Of a DNA stretch of 44,672 bases, positions 1 to 9,665 are shown piece after piece. A program made the translations under genes and the position numbers. The stretch is from Bacillota bacterium (GTDB lineage Bacteria > Bacillota > UBA4882 > UBA10575), in NCBI GenBank assembly GCA_012521315.1, contig JAAYMP010000163.1, positions 1-44,672 of the forward strand, given 5' to 3'. The notes below the pieces were generated by a model. That model saw nothing but the letters and a program-made list of their open reading frames with translations. It did not search any database and was not told the origin of the DNA. The stretch's first letter is position 1. Each line of letters starts with the position of its first letter.

Positions 1-298
1 CGAGAAAGGTTATCCGCCACCACTTGGGAACCGCGGTTGCGGCCGGGGAGGATAACAAGATTGCTTGACTGGGGACCTCCCGGCCCCATTGGTCTAAAAC
101 CCGCGGCGGGTTCAGAAAGTTTTTGTCCCCGGCAGCCACTGGAACCCCCACCGTCAGCGGGGTGTTTTTCCAATCAAGCCCCGCCCGCTCTTTGACGACA
201 ACCGGAATTTCCGCCGCTCCTTTATCGGCCTGCACCAACAAGCTGCTGCCTAAGCAGAGGATGGCGATGATGAAAAGCATCGTTCCCCGTTTGCCCAT
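1..298 (-). CDS. 5' part of a secreted/exported protein, truncated by the window edge (possibly a RIFT-barrel/polysaccharide-lyase-like N-terminus)
   Basis: Reverse strand is open from ATG at 298 to the window edge: MGKRGTMLFIIAILCLGSSLLVQADKGAAEIPVVVKERAGLDWKNTPLTVGVPVAAGDKNFLNPPRVLDQWGREVPSQ...WWRITFL. Signal-peptide-like N-terminus and an AAGGAG-type RBS upstream. Absent from the ORF track because it runs off the edge. Confidence 0.6.
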   Translation of the reverse strand, partial: MGKRGTMLFIIAILCLGSSLLVQADKGAAEIPVVVKERAGLDWKNTPLTVGVPVAAGDKNFLNPPRVLDQWGREVPSQAILLSSPAATAVPKWWRITFL

Positions 299-319
299 AG
301 TCCGCTTCTCCTTATTTCC

Positions 320-1726
320 TCATTCTTCTCTCGCTAACGCGTAGAGGGCTTTCGCGTAGATCCGTGTACAAGACATAAGGTCAGCCACCGTAATATATTC
401 GTCTTTTTGGTGGGCAAGTTCCGGTTGACCCGGAAACCCGGGCCCGAAGGCCACGCCGTTCCCCAGCGCCACCGCATAAGTCCGCCCCCCGGTCGCCACC
501 GGTTTTGACCAATCGCCCGTTTCTTCCCGGTAGACCTGGAGCAAGACCTGCACCAGGGGGTGGTCAACGGGAAGATAATGGGGCGGCATGGTGCTATACT
601 CCGTAATCGTCAGTCCATAAAGGCTTAAGAGGTGGGCAATTTTCTCTTTCAAGGTTGAATAGTCGGCGCTTTGGGGCGAACGGATGTCCACTTCCATCCG
701 GATCTTGCCGCCTTCCGTGCGCACTACACCCAGATTGATCGTTAACGCGCCCGACATCTCATCCTGGCAATCAATGCCCAAACCGCGGCCATCGGTCTCC
801 CGTCCGATCCGGTCCCTAATAAAACGAACCGCCGCCCAAGCGCTCCCCTCTCCTTCCAGCGGGGCCAAGGCTTGCGCCAGCTTCACAATGGCGTTCTCCC
901 CCAGCTCCGGAGTGCTGCCATGGGCCGAAACTCCTTGTGCCCGAACCTTCAGGCGGTTTTTTTCCGGGAGGGCAAGCACCGTAATCCCATCGATGCCCTG
1001 GGCTAAAATCAGCGCTTTGCCCCTGGCCAATCCCGCTTGGTCCGGAAAGGCCAAAACCGCCTCCGCCTCCTCGGGAACGACATTTCGTCTGGTCCCGCCG
1101 GTAAAGGTCTTCAAAACGACCCCGTCACCGCCGTCCGCGGCTGCGGTCTCGAATTTCAAAGCAATTTGGCCTTTCTCGCTGTTGATCAAGGGGAAATAGG
1201 CATCCGGAGTGAACCCGTAATCAGGCTTCCTTTCGTGTTTAAAATAATGTTCCATACAGCCCCAACCACTCTCTTCATCACAACCGAAGATAATCCGGAT
1301 CTTTTTTCCCAACTTCACGCCGCTCTCTTTTAAAACTTTCAGCGCATACATCACGGCCACCGCCGGTCCCTTGTCGTCGATGGCCCCCCGGCCATAAATC
1401 TTCCCGTCGGCAACCGTTCCGGACCAGGGCGCATAGCGCCAGCCTTCTCCAGCCGGGACCACATCCAAATGGACCAAGACGCCGACGAGCTCATCACCGT
1501 TCCCGAACTCCAGATGCCCGGCATAACCCGAGAGGTTTTTTACGGTGAAGCCCTGTCTTTCACCCCAGGCCAGAACATACTCCAGGGCCCGGGCGATCTC
1601 ACGGCCAAAGGGGGCGCCGGCCCCCGCCGGTTCCGCTTTTACACTGGGGATTGCGAGCAACTCCTGTAACGTGGTGATCATTTCCGGCTGGACCTTCACA
1701 ATGCGGTCTAAAAATTCCACGGCCAT
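320..1726 (-). CDS. pepV: M20 family metallopeptidase, dipeptidase PepV-like
   Basis: HLDVVPAGEGW, GRGAIDDKGP, GTRRNVVPEEA and GGRTYAVALGNGVAFGPGFPGQPELAHQKDEYI motifs. Start placed at MAVEFLDR (ATG 1726, preceded by AGGAGG) rather than at the longer ORF start 1930. Confidence 0.85.
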   Translation of the reverse strand: MAVEFLDRIVKVQPEMITTLQELLAIPSVKAEPAGAGAPFGREIARALEYVLAWGERQGFTVKNLSGYAGHLEFGNGDELVGVLVHLDVVPAGEGWRYAPWSGTVADGKIYGRGAIDDKGPAVAVMYALKVLKESGVKLGKKIRIIFGCDEESGWGCMEHYFKHERKPDYGFTPDAYFPLINSEKGQIALKFETAAADGGDGVVLKTFTGGTRRNVVPEEAEAVLAFPDQAGLARGKALILAQGIDGITVLALPEKNRLKVRAQGVSAHGSTPELGENAIVKLAQALAPLEGEGSAWAAVRFIRDRIGRETDGRGLGIDCQDEMSGALTINLGVVRTEGGKIRMEVDIRSPQSADYSTLKEKIAHLLSLYGLTITEYSTMPPHYLPVDHPLVQVLLQVYREETGDWSKPVATGGRTYAVALGNGVAFGPGFPGQPELAHQKDEYITVADLMSCTRIYAKALYALAREE

Positions 1727-1778
1727 TACCTCCTGCTTTTTCTTCCCACCCATTCCTGAAAGATTTATTATACCACCT

Positions 1779-2486
1779 TTAGCTCGCAGTTCCAGCCGAA
1801 AGCTGTTCGAGATACCACCGTAAAAAACGAAAACCATTCTCGCGGATAAAATCATCTTCGGTCGCCCACCCTTTATGAGCGACACTATATTGCCAAAACC
1901 ATTTTTTGGCCACGGTTTCCAGGGCGGCAACCGTTGGTTCTTCCAAAGCGGTCAAAAAGATGGCCGGCCGCCAAAACCCGTCTTTTCCGGGAGAATCAGG
2001 CAGGATCCGTCCCATCATGAAACTGCCGGGCGGCGCCACAACCCCGCCCAGGGCAACGGGAATCTCCTCCGCACGGAATAAATCTTTAAAACGAACCCGC
2101 CCTTCCTTCTCAACGCGGGTTACTTGAAAGATCCCGAACCGGCTGGCGGCCAAAGACACAAGGAAATTCCGTTCTTCTTCACCCAGACCACGGTTTCTCT
2201 CCAGATAAAGGGTGATAATACTTTTCCCTTCCGGCAAGACCCGGTCACAAGTGATGAAGAGCAATAGCTCAAGGAGCAGATCGAAAGAGATGGCCGCCTT
2301 CTCCCAGAGGATAAATTCTTCAAAAACTGCGGCCACGTAATTCATCCATTCTTCTGAGCGTTGGGTGAAGGCAATCAATTCGTGAAAGGCTTTGGCCGTC
2401 TTTTCCGAGGAAAAAAAACGGTTCATCTTCACCAGATTATCCCCTTGTCCCGTGGTCAATTGGTCTTCTGGGTTGGCCTCTTTCAC
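1779..2486 (-). CDS. hypothetical protein, 235 aa, no family recognised
   Basis: Long ORF with protein-like composition, in tandem with the M20 peptidase on the same strand. Confidence 0.6.
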   Translation of the reverse strand: MKEANPEDQLTTGQGDNLVKMNRFFSSEKTAKAFHELIAFTQRSEEWMNYVAAVFEEFILWEKAAISFDLLLELLLFITCDRVLPEGKSIITLYLERNRGLGEEERNFLVSLAASRFGIFQVTRVEKEGRVRFKDLFRAEEIPVALGGVVAPPGSFMMGRILPDSPGKDGFWRPAIFLTALEEPTVAALETVAKKWFWQYSVAHKGWATEDDFIRENGFRFLRWYLEQLSAGTAS

Positions 2487-2686
2487 CTGTTTCCCTCCGA
2501 TCCATCTACTCCATCGCCGTCTTTAGTTATTTCCCCCTCTTGGGACGCGACTCCTGCCGGAATTAAAATTTCGCCCTCCGCTTTTTCTTCCCACGAACAA
2601 CGGAAAGCCGATGATCTGCTGTCATCTTCTTTGGCTTAATGATATAATAATGGAAGAAATTATAAGAGTGAAAAGGAGGTCCGGCG

Positions 2687-3742
2687 GTGCGCGCCAAGTT
2701 GTCTTTGGTTTTTCGCCCTTTCTCCGTCCTTTTTACCCTTTTGTTATGTTTAGCCCTGGGCGGTTCAGCCTTTAGCCAAAACCCCGAAGCGGAGGTGGTC
2801 CTTACTTTGGCCGGCGACCTTTATTTGGGAAGCTGGCTGGAGAAGATCCTTTACACCAATCCCGCTTATCCTTTTCGTTATTTACAATCGTTCTGCCAGG
2901 AAAGCGATGTTTTCTTTGTCAATCTGGAAACGCCCATTTCCACCCAGGGTGAGATTTACGTGGAAAAAACCTTTACTTTCCGTTGTTCCCCCCCGGTGGT
3001 AAATACCCTCAAAGCGGGTAACATAAACGTAGTTTCCCTGGCCAACAACCACATTATGGATTACGGGCCAGCGGCCTTGGCCGAAACCATTGCGCTTTTG
3101 GAACAACATAAGATCGCTTATACCGGTGCCGGACCCAACCTCGCCGCCGCCCGGACGCCCGCTATTCTTGAAAAAAACGGGCTTAAAATAGCCTTTCTTG
3201 CTTATAACAATACCTTACCGTTGGAGTTTAACGCCACCGCCACCCGGGCGGGGACCGCCTTCGGCGACCTGCGTTATCTGAGCGCAGACGTTAAAAAAGC
3301 CTGCGCGCTCGCGGATATCGTGGTTGTTTCTTTCCACTGGAGCGCCGAACATCTTAAAGAGCGCAAAGCCTATCAGGCCGACTTAGCCAAGGCCGCCATC
3401 AACGCCGGCGCCCACCTGGTGGTGGGACATCATCCCCACGTCATTCAAGGAGTTGAGGTTTATAAACATGGCTTGATCGCCTACAGTCTCGGTAATTTCG
3501 TCTTTGCCTCCTACAGCAGAAAGGTCCAGGACGGTCTGCTCCTGCAGGTCCGTTTGACGCCTTCCGGTCTGAAAGAGGCGGCTTTTTATCCGCTTAACAT
3601 CAACAATCACCAGGTCAATTTTCAACCGCAGCCTTATAGCGGGGACGAAGCAGAACGCGTTTTACAGGAATTGCAGGCGCTCTCCGCTCCGTTTAATACC
3701 ACCTTTCAGATGGAAGCCGACCGTGCCGTGCTCTCCTTTTAA
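2687..3742 (+). CDS. CapA family (poly-gamma-glutamate capsule biosynthesis-type) metallophosphatase-like protein
   Basis: N-terminal signal/TM segment; FVNLETPIS, NNHIMDYG, VSFHWSAEH, VGHHPHVIQGVE and SLGNFVF motifs; GTG start with AAAGGAGGT RBS. Confidence 0.85.
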   Translation: MRAKLSLVFRPFSVLFTLLLCLALGGSAFSQNPEAEVVLTLAGDLYLGSWLEKILYTNPAYPFRYLQSFCQESDVFFVNLETPISTQGEIYVEKTFTFRCSPPVVNTLKAGNINVVSLANNHIMDYGPAALAETIALLEQHKIAYTGAGPNLAAARTPAILEKNGLKIAFLAYNNTLPLEFNATATRAGTAFGDLRYLSADVKKACALADIVVVSFHWSAEHLKERKAYQADLAKAAINAGAHLVVGHHPHVIQGVEVYKHGLIAYSLGNFVFASYSRKVQDGLLLQVRLTPSGLKEAAFYPLNINNHQVNFQPQPYSGDEAERVLQELQALSAPFNTTFQMEADRAVLSF

Positions 3743-3780
3743 CGCCGGTCTTTAAAAAACAGGTAAAGGAGCGATTAACC

Positions 3781-4878
3781 GTGGCCCCAAGCCAAGAGAA
3801 GAAAACCCCGCTTAACGAAAGCTGTCAACAAGCGGGTGCCCGCTTTACCGAATTTGCGGGCTGGCAGATGCCTCTTCAGTTCGCCGGTATCCTTCAAGAG
3901 GTTCATGCCGTTCGGAACCACGCCGGGCTGTTTGACGTCTCCCACATGGGCGAATTACTGGTCACCGGTCCGGAAGCCGCACTCTTTTTAGACCGGATGC
4001 TCACCAATAACCTCGCCACCCTCGAAAACGGTCAAGTCATCTACACTTTTCTTTGCAACCACGACGGTGGGACCATTGACGACCTGTTGGTTTACCGCAT
4101 CGGACCACAAGAGTTTTTGCTGGTGGTCAACGCGATCAATACCGAACCGGTCCTCTCCTTCTTGCAGTCCCAGACCGCCGGTTATCAAGTGGAACTCCGG
4201 GACTATTCCCCCCTCTTTGCACTCCTGGCCCTTCAGGGCCCCGTGGCCGCTACCATCATTGCCCGGCTTTTTCCGGAGGTCCTCCCCTTAAAACCTTTCC
4301 GGTTCAAGAAACTAGCGTGGCAAAACGAGGAACTGATCTTTTCGCGCACCGGCTATACCGGTGAGGACGGTTTCGAGATTTATATCCCCCCAACCCTGGC
4401 CGCAACCCTCTGGTCCGATCTCCTTCGCGCCGGCGAGGATGACGGCTTGGTCCCGGCCGGTCTGGGGGCCAGGGATCTGCTCCGGCTGGAGGCGGGCTTA
4501 CCGCTTTACGGAAACGAACTTTCGCCGTCAATCTCACCGGTCCAGGCCGGATTAGAACGCTTTATCGCTTGGGAAAAGCCGGATTTTTGCGGTCGTCTCC
4601 CCTTGTTACGAGAAAAGAATGATCCCTCCACCCCGCGGCGGATCGGCCTCCGCGCCGACCGTTCCGCCATCCCCCGGCCGGGGATGACCGTCTATTGGGA
4701 TCAACAGCCGATCGGGCGGATTACTTCCGGATCCTATTCGCCAACCATTGGGCAAGCGCTGGGGATGGCCTTGGTGCATCCGGTCCCGCCCCCGGGGACC
4801 CCGCTGGCGCTGGCGGTCCGTGACACCTTCCGTCCCGCCAAATGCGTGGAACTTCCGTTTTATAAGAAAAAGAGGTAA
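3781..4878 (+). CDS. gcvT: Glycine cleavage system T protein (aminomethyltransferase)
   Basis: GARFTEFAGWQMPLQF, LFDVSHMGE and RTGYTGEDGFEIY motifs; followed directly by gcvPA/gcvPB. Confidence 0.95.
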   Translation: MAPSQEKKTPLNESCQQAGARFTEFAGWQMPLQFAGILQEVHAVRNHAGLFDVSHMGELLVTGPEAALFLDRMLTNNLATLENGQVIYTFLCNHDGGTIDDLLVYRIGPQEFLLVVNAINTEPVLSFLQSQTAGYQVELRDYSPLFALLALQGPVAATIIARLFPEVLPLKPFRFKKLAWQNEELIFSRTGYTGEDGFEIYIPPTLAATLWSDLLRAGEDDGLVPAGLGARDLLRLEAGLPLYGNELSPSISPVQAGLERFIAWEKPDFCGRLPLLREKNDPSTPRRIGLRADRSAIPRPGMTVYWDQQPIGRITSGSYSPTIGQALGMALVHPVPPPGTPLALAVRDTFRPAKCVELPFYKKKR

Positions 4879-4882
4879 AAAG

Positions 4883-6235
4883 ATGGGCCATCCTTATTTA
4901 CCGTTAACCGATCCGGAACGGCGTCGGATGGCAAGGGTCATTGGCCTTCAAGACCCGTCCGAACTGTTCGCCATCATCCCGGAGACAATCCGCGCCCAAG
5001 CTTCTTTTGAGCTTCCTGCCCACAATGAGTGGGCGGTTAAGAAGCTCTTTACCCAGTGGGCGGCGGAGAATACCCCCTGCTCGCAGATGATTTCCTTTCT
5101 GGGGGCCGGCGCCTATGAACACGCGATCCCGGCGGCCCTCTCTTATCTGGTCAGCCGTTCCGAGTTTCTGACCGCCTATACCCCCTACCAACCCGAGTTC
5201 AGCCAGGGACTCCTCCAGGCCTTTTTTGAATATCAATCCTTAATTGCCGAACTGACCGGGATGGACGTGGCCAATGCTTCAATGTACGACGGACCCACCG
5301 CCTTAGCCGAAGCCGTCCTCCTGGCCTATAATGCCAGCAATAAGAGGGAGTTTATCGTTATTTCCGGATTAAATCCCGAAGCCCAACAGGTTCTCCAAAC
5401 TTATACCGCCCATTTACCGGTTAAGATGCATTATTTAGCGCTGCGGGAACAAGAACCGGAAGTCAACGCCTCCCTTGCCCCCTTGCTTTCCGGCCAAACC
5501 GCCGCGGTCATCATCCAATACCCGGATTTCTTCGGCCGCCTGCGGCTGACCAAGGAACTGCTGAACTTAATAAAAGAATCCGGTGCCCTGTCCATCATTT
5601 ATCTTAACGACCCGGTCTGCCTCGGCTTGTTGGAACCCCCCGGGGCGCTGGGTGCGGATCTCGTGGTCGGTGAAGCCCAGTCTTTCGGGCTACCCCTCTC
5701 CTTCGGCGGACCCTACCTTGGTTTTTTCGCGGCGAAAAAGGATTTCCTCCGGAACATGCCCGGTCGCTTGGTTGGCAAAACCACCGATTCCGACGGAGAA
5801 GAAGGTTTTGTCCTGACGCTGCAAACCAGGGAACAACATATCCGGCGGGAAAAAGCCACTTCCAACATCTGTACCAACCAAGCCCTCTGTGCGATCACTG
5901 CCACCATCTACCTGTCTTTGCTGGGCCCAACCGGTTTAAAAGAAGTCGCCCTTTCCACGGTAAAAAATAGTCATTACCTCTATTCCCAATTGACCAGGAT
6001 TCCGGCGGTGCAAGGACTGTCGCCCGAACCCTTTTTCCATGAATTTGTGGTCGGCCTGCCCACGGCCGATGCTTCCTTCTTCCCGAAAATGAAGGAACAA
6101 GGCTTTTTCCCCGGTTATCAGTTACCCACCGGCCGACCGTTTTCCACCAACGCCTGTCTCTTGTATACCTCCGAACTAAGAACAAAAGACGAGATGGACC
6201 GTTTTTGCGAAGCGATTGAGAGGTGTGTGCCATGA
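4883..6235 (+). CDS. gcvPA: Glycine dehydrogenase (decarboxylating) subunit 1
   Basis: MGHPYLPLTDPERRRMARVIG, SFLGAGAYEHAIPAAL, TSNICTNQALCA motifs. Start at ATG 4883; the ORF-track start at 4748 lies inside gcvT. Confidence 0.95.
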   Translation: MGHPYLPLTDPERRRMARVIGLQDPSELFAIIPETIRAQASFELPAHNEWAVKKLFTQWAAENTPCSQMISFLGAGAYEHAIPAALSYLVSRSEFLTAYTPYQPEFSQGLLQAFFEYQSLIAELTGMDVANASMYDGPTALAEAVLLAYNASNKREFIVISGLNPEAQQVLQTYTAHLPVKMHYLALREQEPEVNASLAPLLSGQTAAVIIQYPDFFGRLRLTKELLNLIKESGALSIIYLNDPVCLGLLEPPGALGADLVVGEAQSFGLPLSFGGPYLGFFAAKKDFLRNMPGRLVGKTTDSDGEEGFVLTLQTREQHIRREKATSNICTNQALCAITATIYLSLLGPTGLKEVALSTVKNSHYLYSQLTRIPAVQGLSPEPFFHEFVVGLPTADASFFPKMKEQGFFPGYQLPTGRPFSTNACLLYTSELRTKDEMDRFCEAIERCVP

Positions 6236-7683
6236 AAATGCAAGCCGGACCTGTTTTACTGAACCAAACTTCCGTCCCGGGAAGACGGGGTTATCTTCCC
6301 CCCGTTTCGGAGCTGCCGGCATCCGAAGAAGAACTGATCCCGCCCTCTTTTCGCCGCACAACGCCACTGAACCTGCCGGAACTGAGCGAAATGGACGTAA
6401 CACGCCACTTTACCCGGTTATCCCAGCGGAGTTTCGGTGTGGACCAAGGCTTTTATCCGCTGGGCTCGTGTACCATGAAATACAACCCCAAACTCTTGGA
6501 GGATCTGGCTTCTCTTCCCGGGTTTCGTGACCTCCACCCATTACAGGACGAATCCAGCACCCAAGGAGCCCTCCGGATCATTTACACTGCAGAAAAGATC
6601 TTTGCGACCATCACCGGGATGGACGCCTTTACGCTGCAACCGGCTGCCGGGGCCCACGGCGAACTGACCGGTCTGTTGATTATCAAAGCAGCCCTGCGGG
6701 ACCAAGGCGAACTGGCCCGGGAGATAATTCTTATTCCCGACTCCGCCCATGGCACCAACCCCGCCAGTGCGGCCCTGGCCGGCTTTAAAGTCCAGAAGAT
6801 TCCGTCTTCGGTGGCCGGGATCATCGAACCGGAGGACCTTAAACCTTATTTGTCTCCGCAGGTGGCCGGGTTGATGTTGACAAACCCCAACACCCTGGGT
6901 CTCTTTGAAGAAAAGATTTTAACCGTCACCCAGATGATCCACGACATCGGCGGCCAGGTCTACTACGACGGCGCCAACCTCAATGCCATTATGGGTTGGG
7001 CCCGTCCCGGCGATATGGGGTTCGACCTTGTCCATCTCAATCTCCATAAGACTTTTGCCACCCCCCACGGCGGCGGCGGTCCCGGTTCCGGACCCTTGGG
7101 TGTTAAAGCCCACTTGGCACCGTATTTGCCTGTTCCCCGGGTCGTCTCGACGCCGACCGGTTTGAAGTGGAGTTATGATGCGCCCAGGACTATCGGCAAA
7201 GTGAAAGGATTCTGGGGTCATTTCGCGGTGATCATCAAAGCCCTCGCCTATATTTACAGCCTTGGCTACGAAGGGTTGAAACAGGCGGCCGCCGATGCGG
7301 TCTTAGCGGCCAATTATCTCCAGACATTGTTAAAGCAAGACTACAATCTTCCCTACGACTGCCACTGTATGCACGAGTTTGTCCTCAGCGGGTTGAAGGA
7401 CAATCCGGCCGGGGTCCGCACCATGGATCTGGCGAAAAGCCTCCTTGATTACGGGATCCATCCGCCCACCGTCTACTTCCCCTTGATCGTTGCCGAGGCC
7501 TTAATGATTGAACCCACCGAATCCGTCACCTTGGATCTACTGGATGCTTTTGTGGCGATCATGAAAGATTTGGCTGCTCGAGCCAAGACCACACCGGAGC
7601 AACTAAAAAAAGCACCCTACACGACACCCGTCCGGCGCTTAAACGAAGCGGAAGCGGCGCGCCACCCGGTCCTAAGGTGGTAA
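6232..7683 (+). CDS. gcvPB: Glycine dehydrogenase (decarboxylating) subunit 2
   Basis: GFYPLGSCTMKYNPK, DSAHGTNPASAALAGF, HKTFATPHGGGGPGSGPLGV motifs; ATGA overlap with the gcvPA stop. Confidence 0.95.
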   Translation: MKMQAGPVLLNQTSVPGRRGYLPPVSELPASEEELIPPSFRRTTPLNLPELSEMDVTRHFTRLSQRSFGVDQGFYPLGSCTMKYNPKLLEDLASLPGFRDLHPLQDESSTQGALRIIYTAEKIFATITGMDAFTLQPAAGAHGELTGLLIIKAALRDQGELAREIILIPDSAHGTNPASAALAGFKVQKIPSSVAGIIEPEDLKPYLSPQVAGLMLTNPNTLGLFEEKILTVTQMIHDIGGQVYYDGANLNAIMGWARPGDMGFDLVHLNLHKTFATPHGGGGPGSGPLGVKAHLAPYLPVPRVVSTPTGLKWSYDAPRTIGKVKGFWGHFAVIIKALAYIYSLGYEGLKQAAADAVLAANYLQTLLKQDYNLPYDCHCMHEFVLSGLKDNPAGVRTMDLAKSLLDYGIHPPTVYFPLIVAEALMIEPTESVTLDLLDAFVAIMKDLAARAKTTPEQLKKAPYTTPVRRLNEAEAARHPVLRW

Positions 7684-7701
7684 ACGTACCTGCTCCCTTC
7701 T

Positions 7702-8133
7702 CTATTCTTCCGACTTCACTTCCTCTTGGTCCGGCTTCTTTTTATAAGCGGCCAGCTGACTTTGCCAGGGGGCTTGCCCCTCATCCGGACGGGCTCCCCT
7801 TTTTAATTGGCGGTCATGACCCTCAATAAAAGCCTTAATCTGCCGCAGGCATCCTTTAATGTCCTGGTAAACCTGGGAATTGGTAAAACGCACCACATGG
7901 TAACCGGCTGCCTCCAACCGCCGGTCTTTTTGGAGATCCCTTGCTTGCTGCCCCGCGCTCAAGTGGTAAAAACCATCGATCTCGATGACCAGATAATAAT
8001 CGGGCAAGAAGAGATCCACTTCCATCCCCTCTAGCCACTGGTTTTCCAGAAAGCCGATCTTCTCATCCCGTAATTTCTCCGCCAGTAAGCGCTGTGCTCC
8101 CGTTTTGGAAGGTTGAAACCGCAAACCTCTCAC
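7702..8133 (-). CDS. DUF559 domain-containing (Vsr/restriction endonuclease-like fold) protein
   Basis: EVDLFLPDYYLVIEIDGFYH...QKDRRLEAAGYHVVRFTNSQV matches the DUF559-type endonuclease-fold pattern. Confidence 0.75.
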   Translation of the reverse strand: MRGLRFQPSKTGAQRLLAEKLRDEKIGFLENQWLEGMEVDLFLPDYYLVIEIDGFYHLSAGQQARDLQKDRRLEAAGYHVVRFTNSQVYQDIKGCLRQIKAFIEGHDRQLKRGARPDEGQAPWQSQLAAYKKKPDQEEVKSEE

Positions 8134-8224
8134 CTTTTTCTTTAAACCGTACGGCTTTTTCTTCTCCCGTTCTAATTCTATGTTTTAAAGCTAAAGGATT
8201 GTTCCAAACCGTCCTTTATGTATG

Positions 8225-8246
8225 AAAAAGCCCCTCTTCCAGGGGC
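8225..8246 (-). terminator. Rho-independent terminator of the bactofilin/M23 array
   Basis: Reverse strand GCCCCT-GGAAG-AGGGGC followed by TTTTT. Confidence 0.7.
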
Positions 8247-8295
8247 CTATTTTCTCCTTATAACTCTACGTTTTATAACAAGCCACTTTTCGCCG

Positions 8296-8634
8296 TTACT
8301 TTTTGTTCTGCCGGCAATCGCCCTGAAAGCGGGCGCCTTCTTCCACCACAAAGATGGACATTTCCGCCTCGCCTTGGAATTTTCCGGTCGTTATAATCTC
8401 CAACTTCCCGTTGACCTTTGCCTCCCCGTGAAAAACCCCAGCAAGCAAAAGATTATCGGCCTGGGCCTTGCCTTCCACTTCTCCCGTTTCCGAAACATAG
8501 AGGTTTCCTTTGGTGACAAGCTCACCTTGGTGTTTTCCGTCAATCTGAATATTCTCCGTCGATCCAATCGTCCCCCGGAAAGAGGTGGCCTTCCCAATAA
8601 TCGTCTGAATCTGGTTTTTCCCATCCATAATCAT
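8296..8634 (-). CDS. Bactofilin (polymer-forming cytoskeletal protein), copy 1
   Basis: TSFRGTIGSTENIQIDGKHQGELVTKGNLYVSETGEVEGKAQADNLLLAGVFHGEAKVNGKLEIITTGKFQGEAE, the short beta-helix repeat pattern of bactofilins. Confidence 0.88.
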   Translation of the reverse strand: MIMDGKNQIQTIIGKATSFRGTIGSTENIQIDGKHQGELVTKGNLYVSETGEVEGKAQADNLLLAGVFHGEAKVNGKLEIITTGKFQGEAEMSIFVVEEGARFQGDCRQNKK

Positions 8635-8645
8635 GATCGACCCTC

Positions 8646-9629
8646 TCAGTTAAGATATGGTGTTGGGTCTACCGGAACATTGTTCAGTCGTACCTCATAG
8701 TGAACGTGGGGTCCGGTACTGGTCCCGGTATTACCGACGTAAGCAATGATCTGACCTTTTTTCACTTTTTGTCCGACCCGGACGGCCAGCCGACTGTTAT
8801 GCCCGTAACGGGTCCGGTATCCATTGCCATGGTTGATCTCAACCAAAAGGCCATAACCGCCCCGGGTTCCCGCGTAGGTCACCGTCCCTTCGGCGGTCGC
8901 CCGCACCGGCGTGCCGATCCGGGACGGAATATCGATTCCGTGGTGGAAGATGACCCGTTTATGAACCGGGTGTCGCCGGTAACCGAAACCGGAGGAGATC
9001 CGCCGGTCGCGGGCCAGTGGCCAGATGGTCGGGGTAAAGTCGAGTTGGCGGTCGTATGCTTTATACTTGTCCAATAAATCGTCCAATGCGGAGCTGGTGA
9101 AGGCAAGCTCTTCTTCCAGATAGCTTAAGTTACTGTTTAAGAGGGCTAACTTGGAATAGTCCTGGTCGGCGCTGGACAGCCGGTAACCGGGTAAATATAC
9201 CTCCCGGTACGTCAGGGTCTTCTCCCCGGTCTTTTTGTTCCGGAGGCGGTTATATTCTATCTCCATATCCACAAAAAAACGGTTGGCCGTGTTTATCTTG
9301 CCCGCCATCATCTGGGTTGCTTTCAAACAAGGATCAAGCCGCCGTAGTTCTTTGTCCTGTTTGGCAATGATCTGGCGTAAATCATAAACATGCCGCTCCA
9401 ACTCCCAGATCTCTGAAATACGGAAAGGATAACGGACAATAAAATAAAGGTTGGCCGCCATAATGATAAAGAAGGAGATGAAAACGGCATAAGGGATATT
9501 TAACGAGTTGACCTTCCCCTTGTTGTTGGGGATGATCATTAGGCAATACCCTTTTTCCCGCTTCCTTCTTCTTTTTTTCCACAAAGAAACAAAAACCCGG
9601 TTAACCACTTCGCTCATTTTTGCCACCAT
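8646..9629 (-). CDS. M23 family metallopeptidase with N-terminal TM and coiled coil, copy 1
   Basis: SSGFGYRRHPV...FHHGIDIPSRIGTPVRATAEGTV...GNTGTSTGPHVHYEVR (M23/LytM motifs); cytoplasmic GYCLMIIP segment plus TM ending FIVRYPFRISEI. Confidence 0.9.
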   Translation of the reverse strand: MVAKMSEVVNRVFVSLWKKRRRKREKGYCLMIIPNNKGKVNSLNIPYAVFISFFIIMAANLYFIVRYPFRISEIWELERHVYDLRQIIAKQDKELRRLDPCLKATQMMAGKINTANRFFVDMEIEYNRLRNKKTGEKTLTYREVYLPGYRLSSADQDYSKLALLNSNLSYLEEELAFTSSALDDLLDKYKAYDRQLDFTPTIWPLARDRRISSGFGYRRHPVHKRVIFHHGIDIPSRIGTPVRATAEGTVTYAGTRGGYGLLVEINHGNGYRTRYGHNSRLAVRVGQKVKKGQIIAYVGNTGTSTGPHVHYEVRLNNVPVDPTPYLN

Positions 9630-9665
9630 GTCAATTATTTAATCCTTTGCCCCTCAGGCTTGCCC

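Noticed and set aside
684-1199. 171-aa plus-strand ORF opposite the M20 peptidase
   Set aside because: Antisense shadow ORF of a clear gene.
2487-2640. ~50-codon open frame on the minus strand ending in TGA that overlaps the GTG of the 235-aa gene (AKEDDSRSSAFRCSWEEKAEGEILIPAGVASQEGEITKDGDGVDGSEGNR*)
   Set aside because: No ATG, GTG or TTG start found in that frame; probably chance or a remnant.
4748-4882. N-terminal extension of gcvPA in the ORF track
   Set aside because: Overlaps gcvT in another frame and is Arg/Trp-rich; the true start is ATG 4883.
4958-4972. CGAACTGTTCG palindrome in gcvPA
   Set aside because: Half-site spacing is wrong for a LexA box and it is inside coding sequence.
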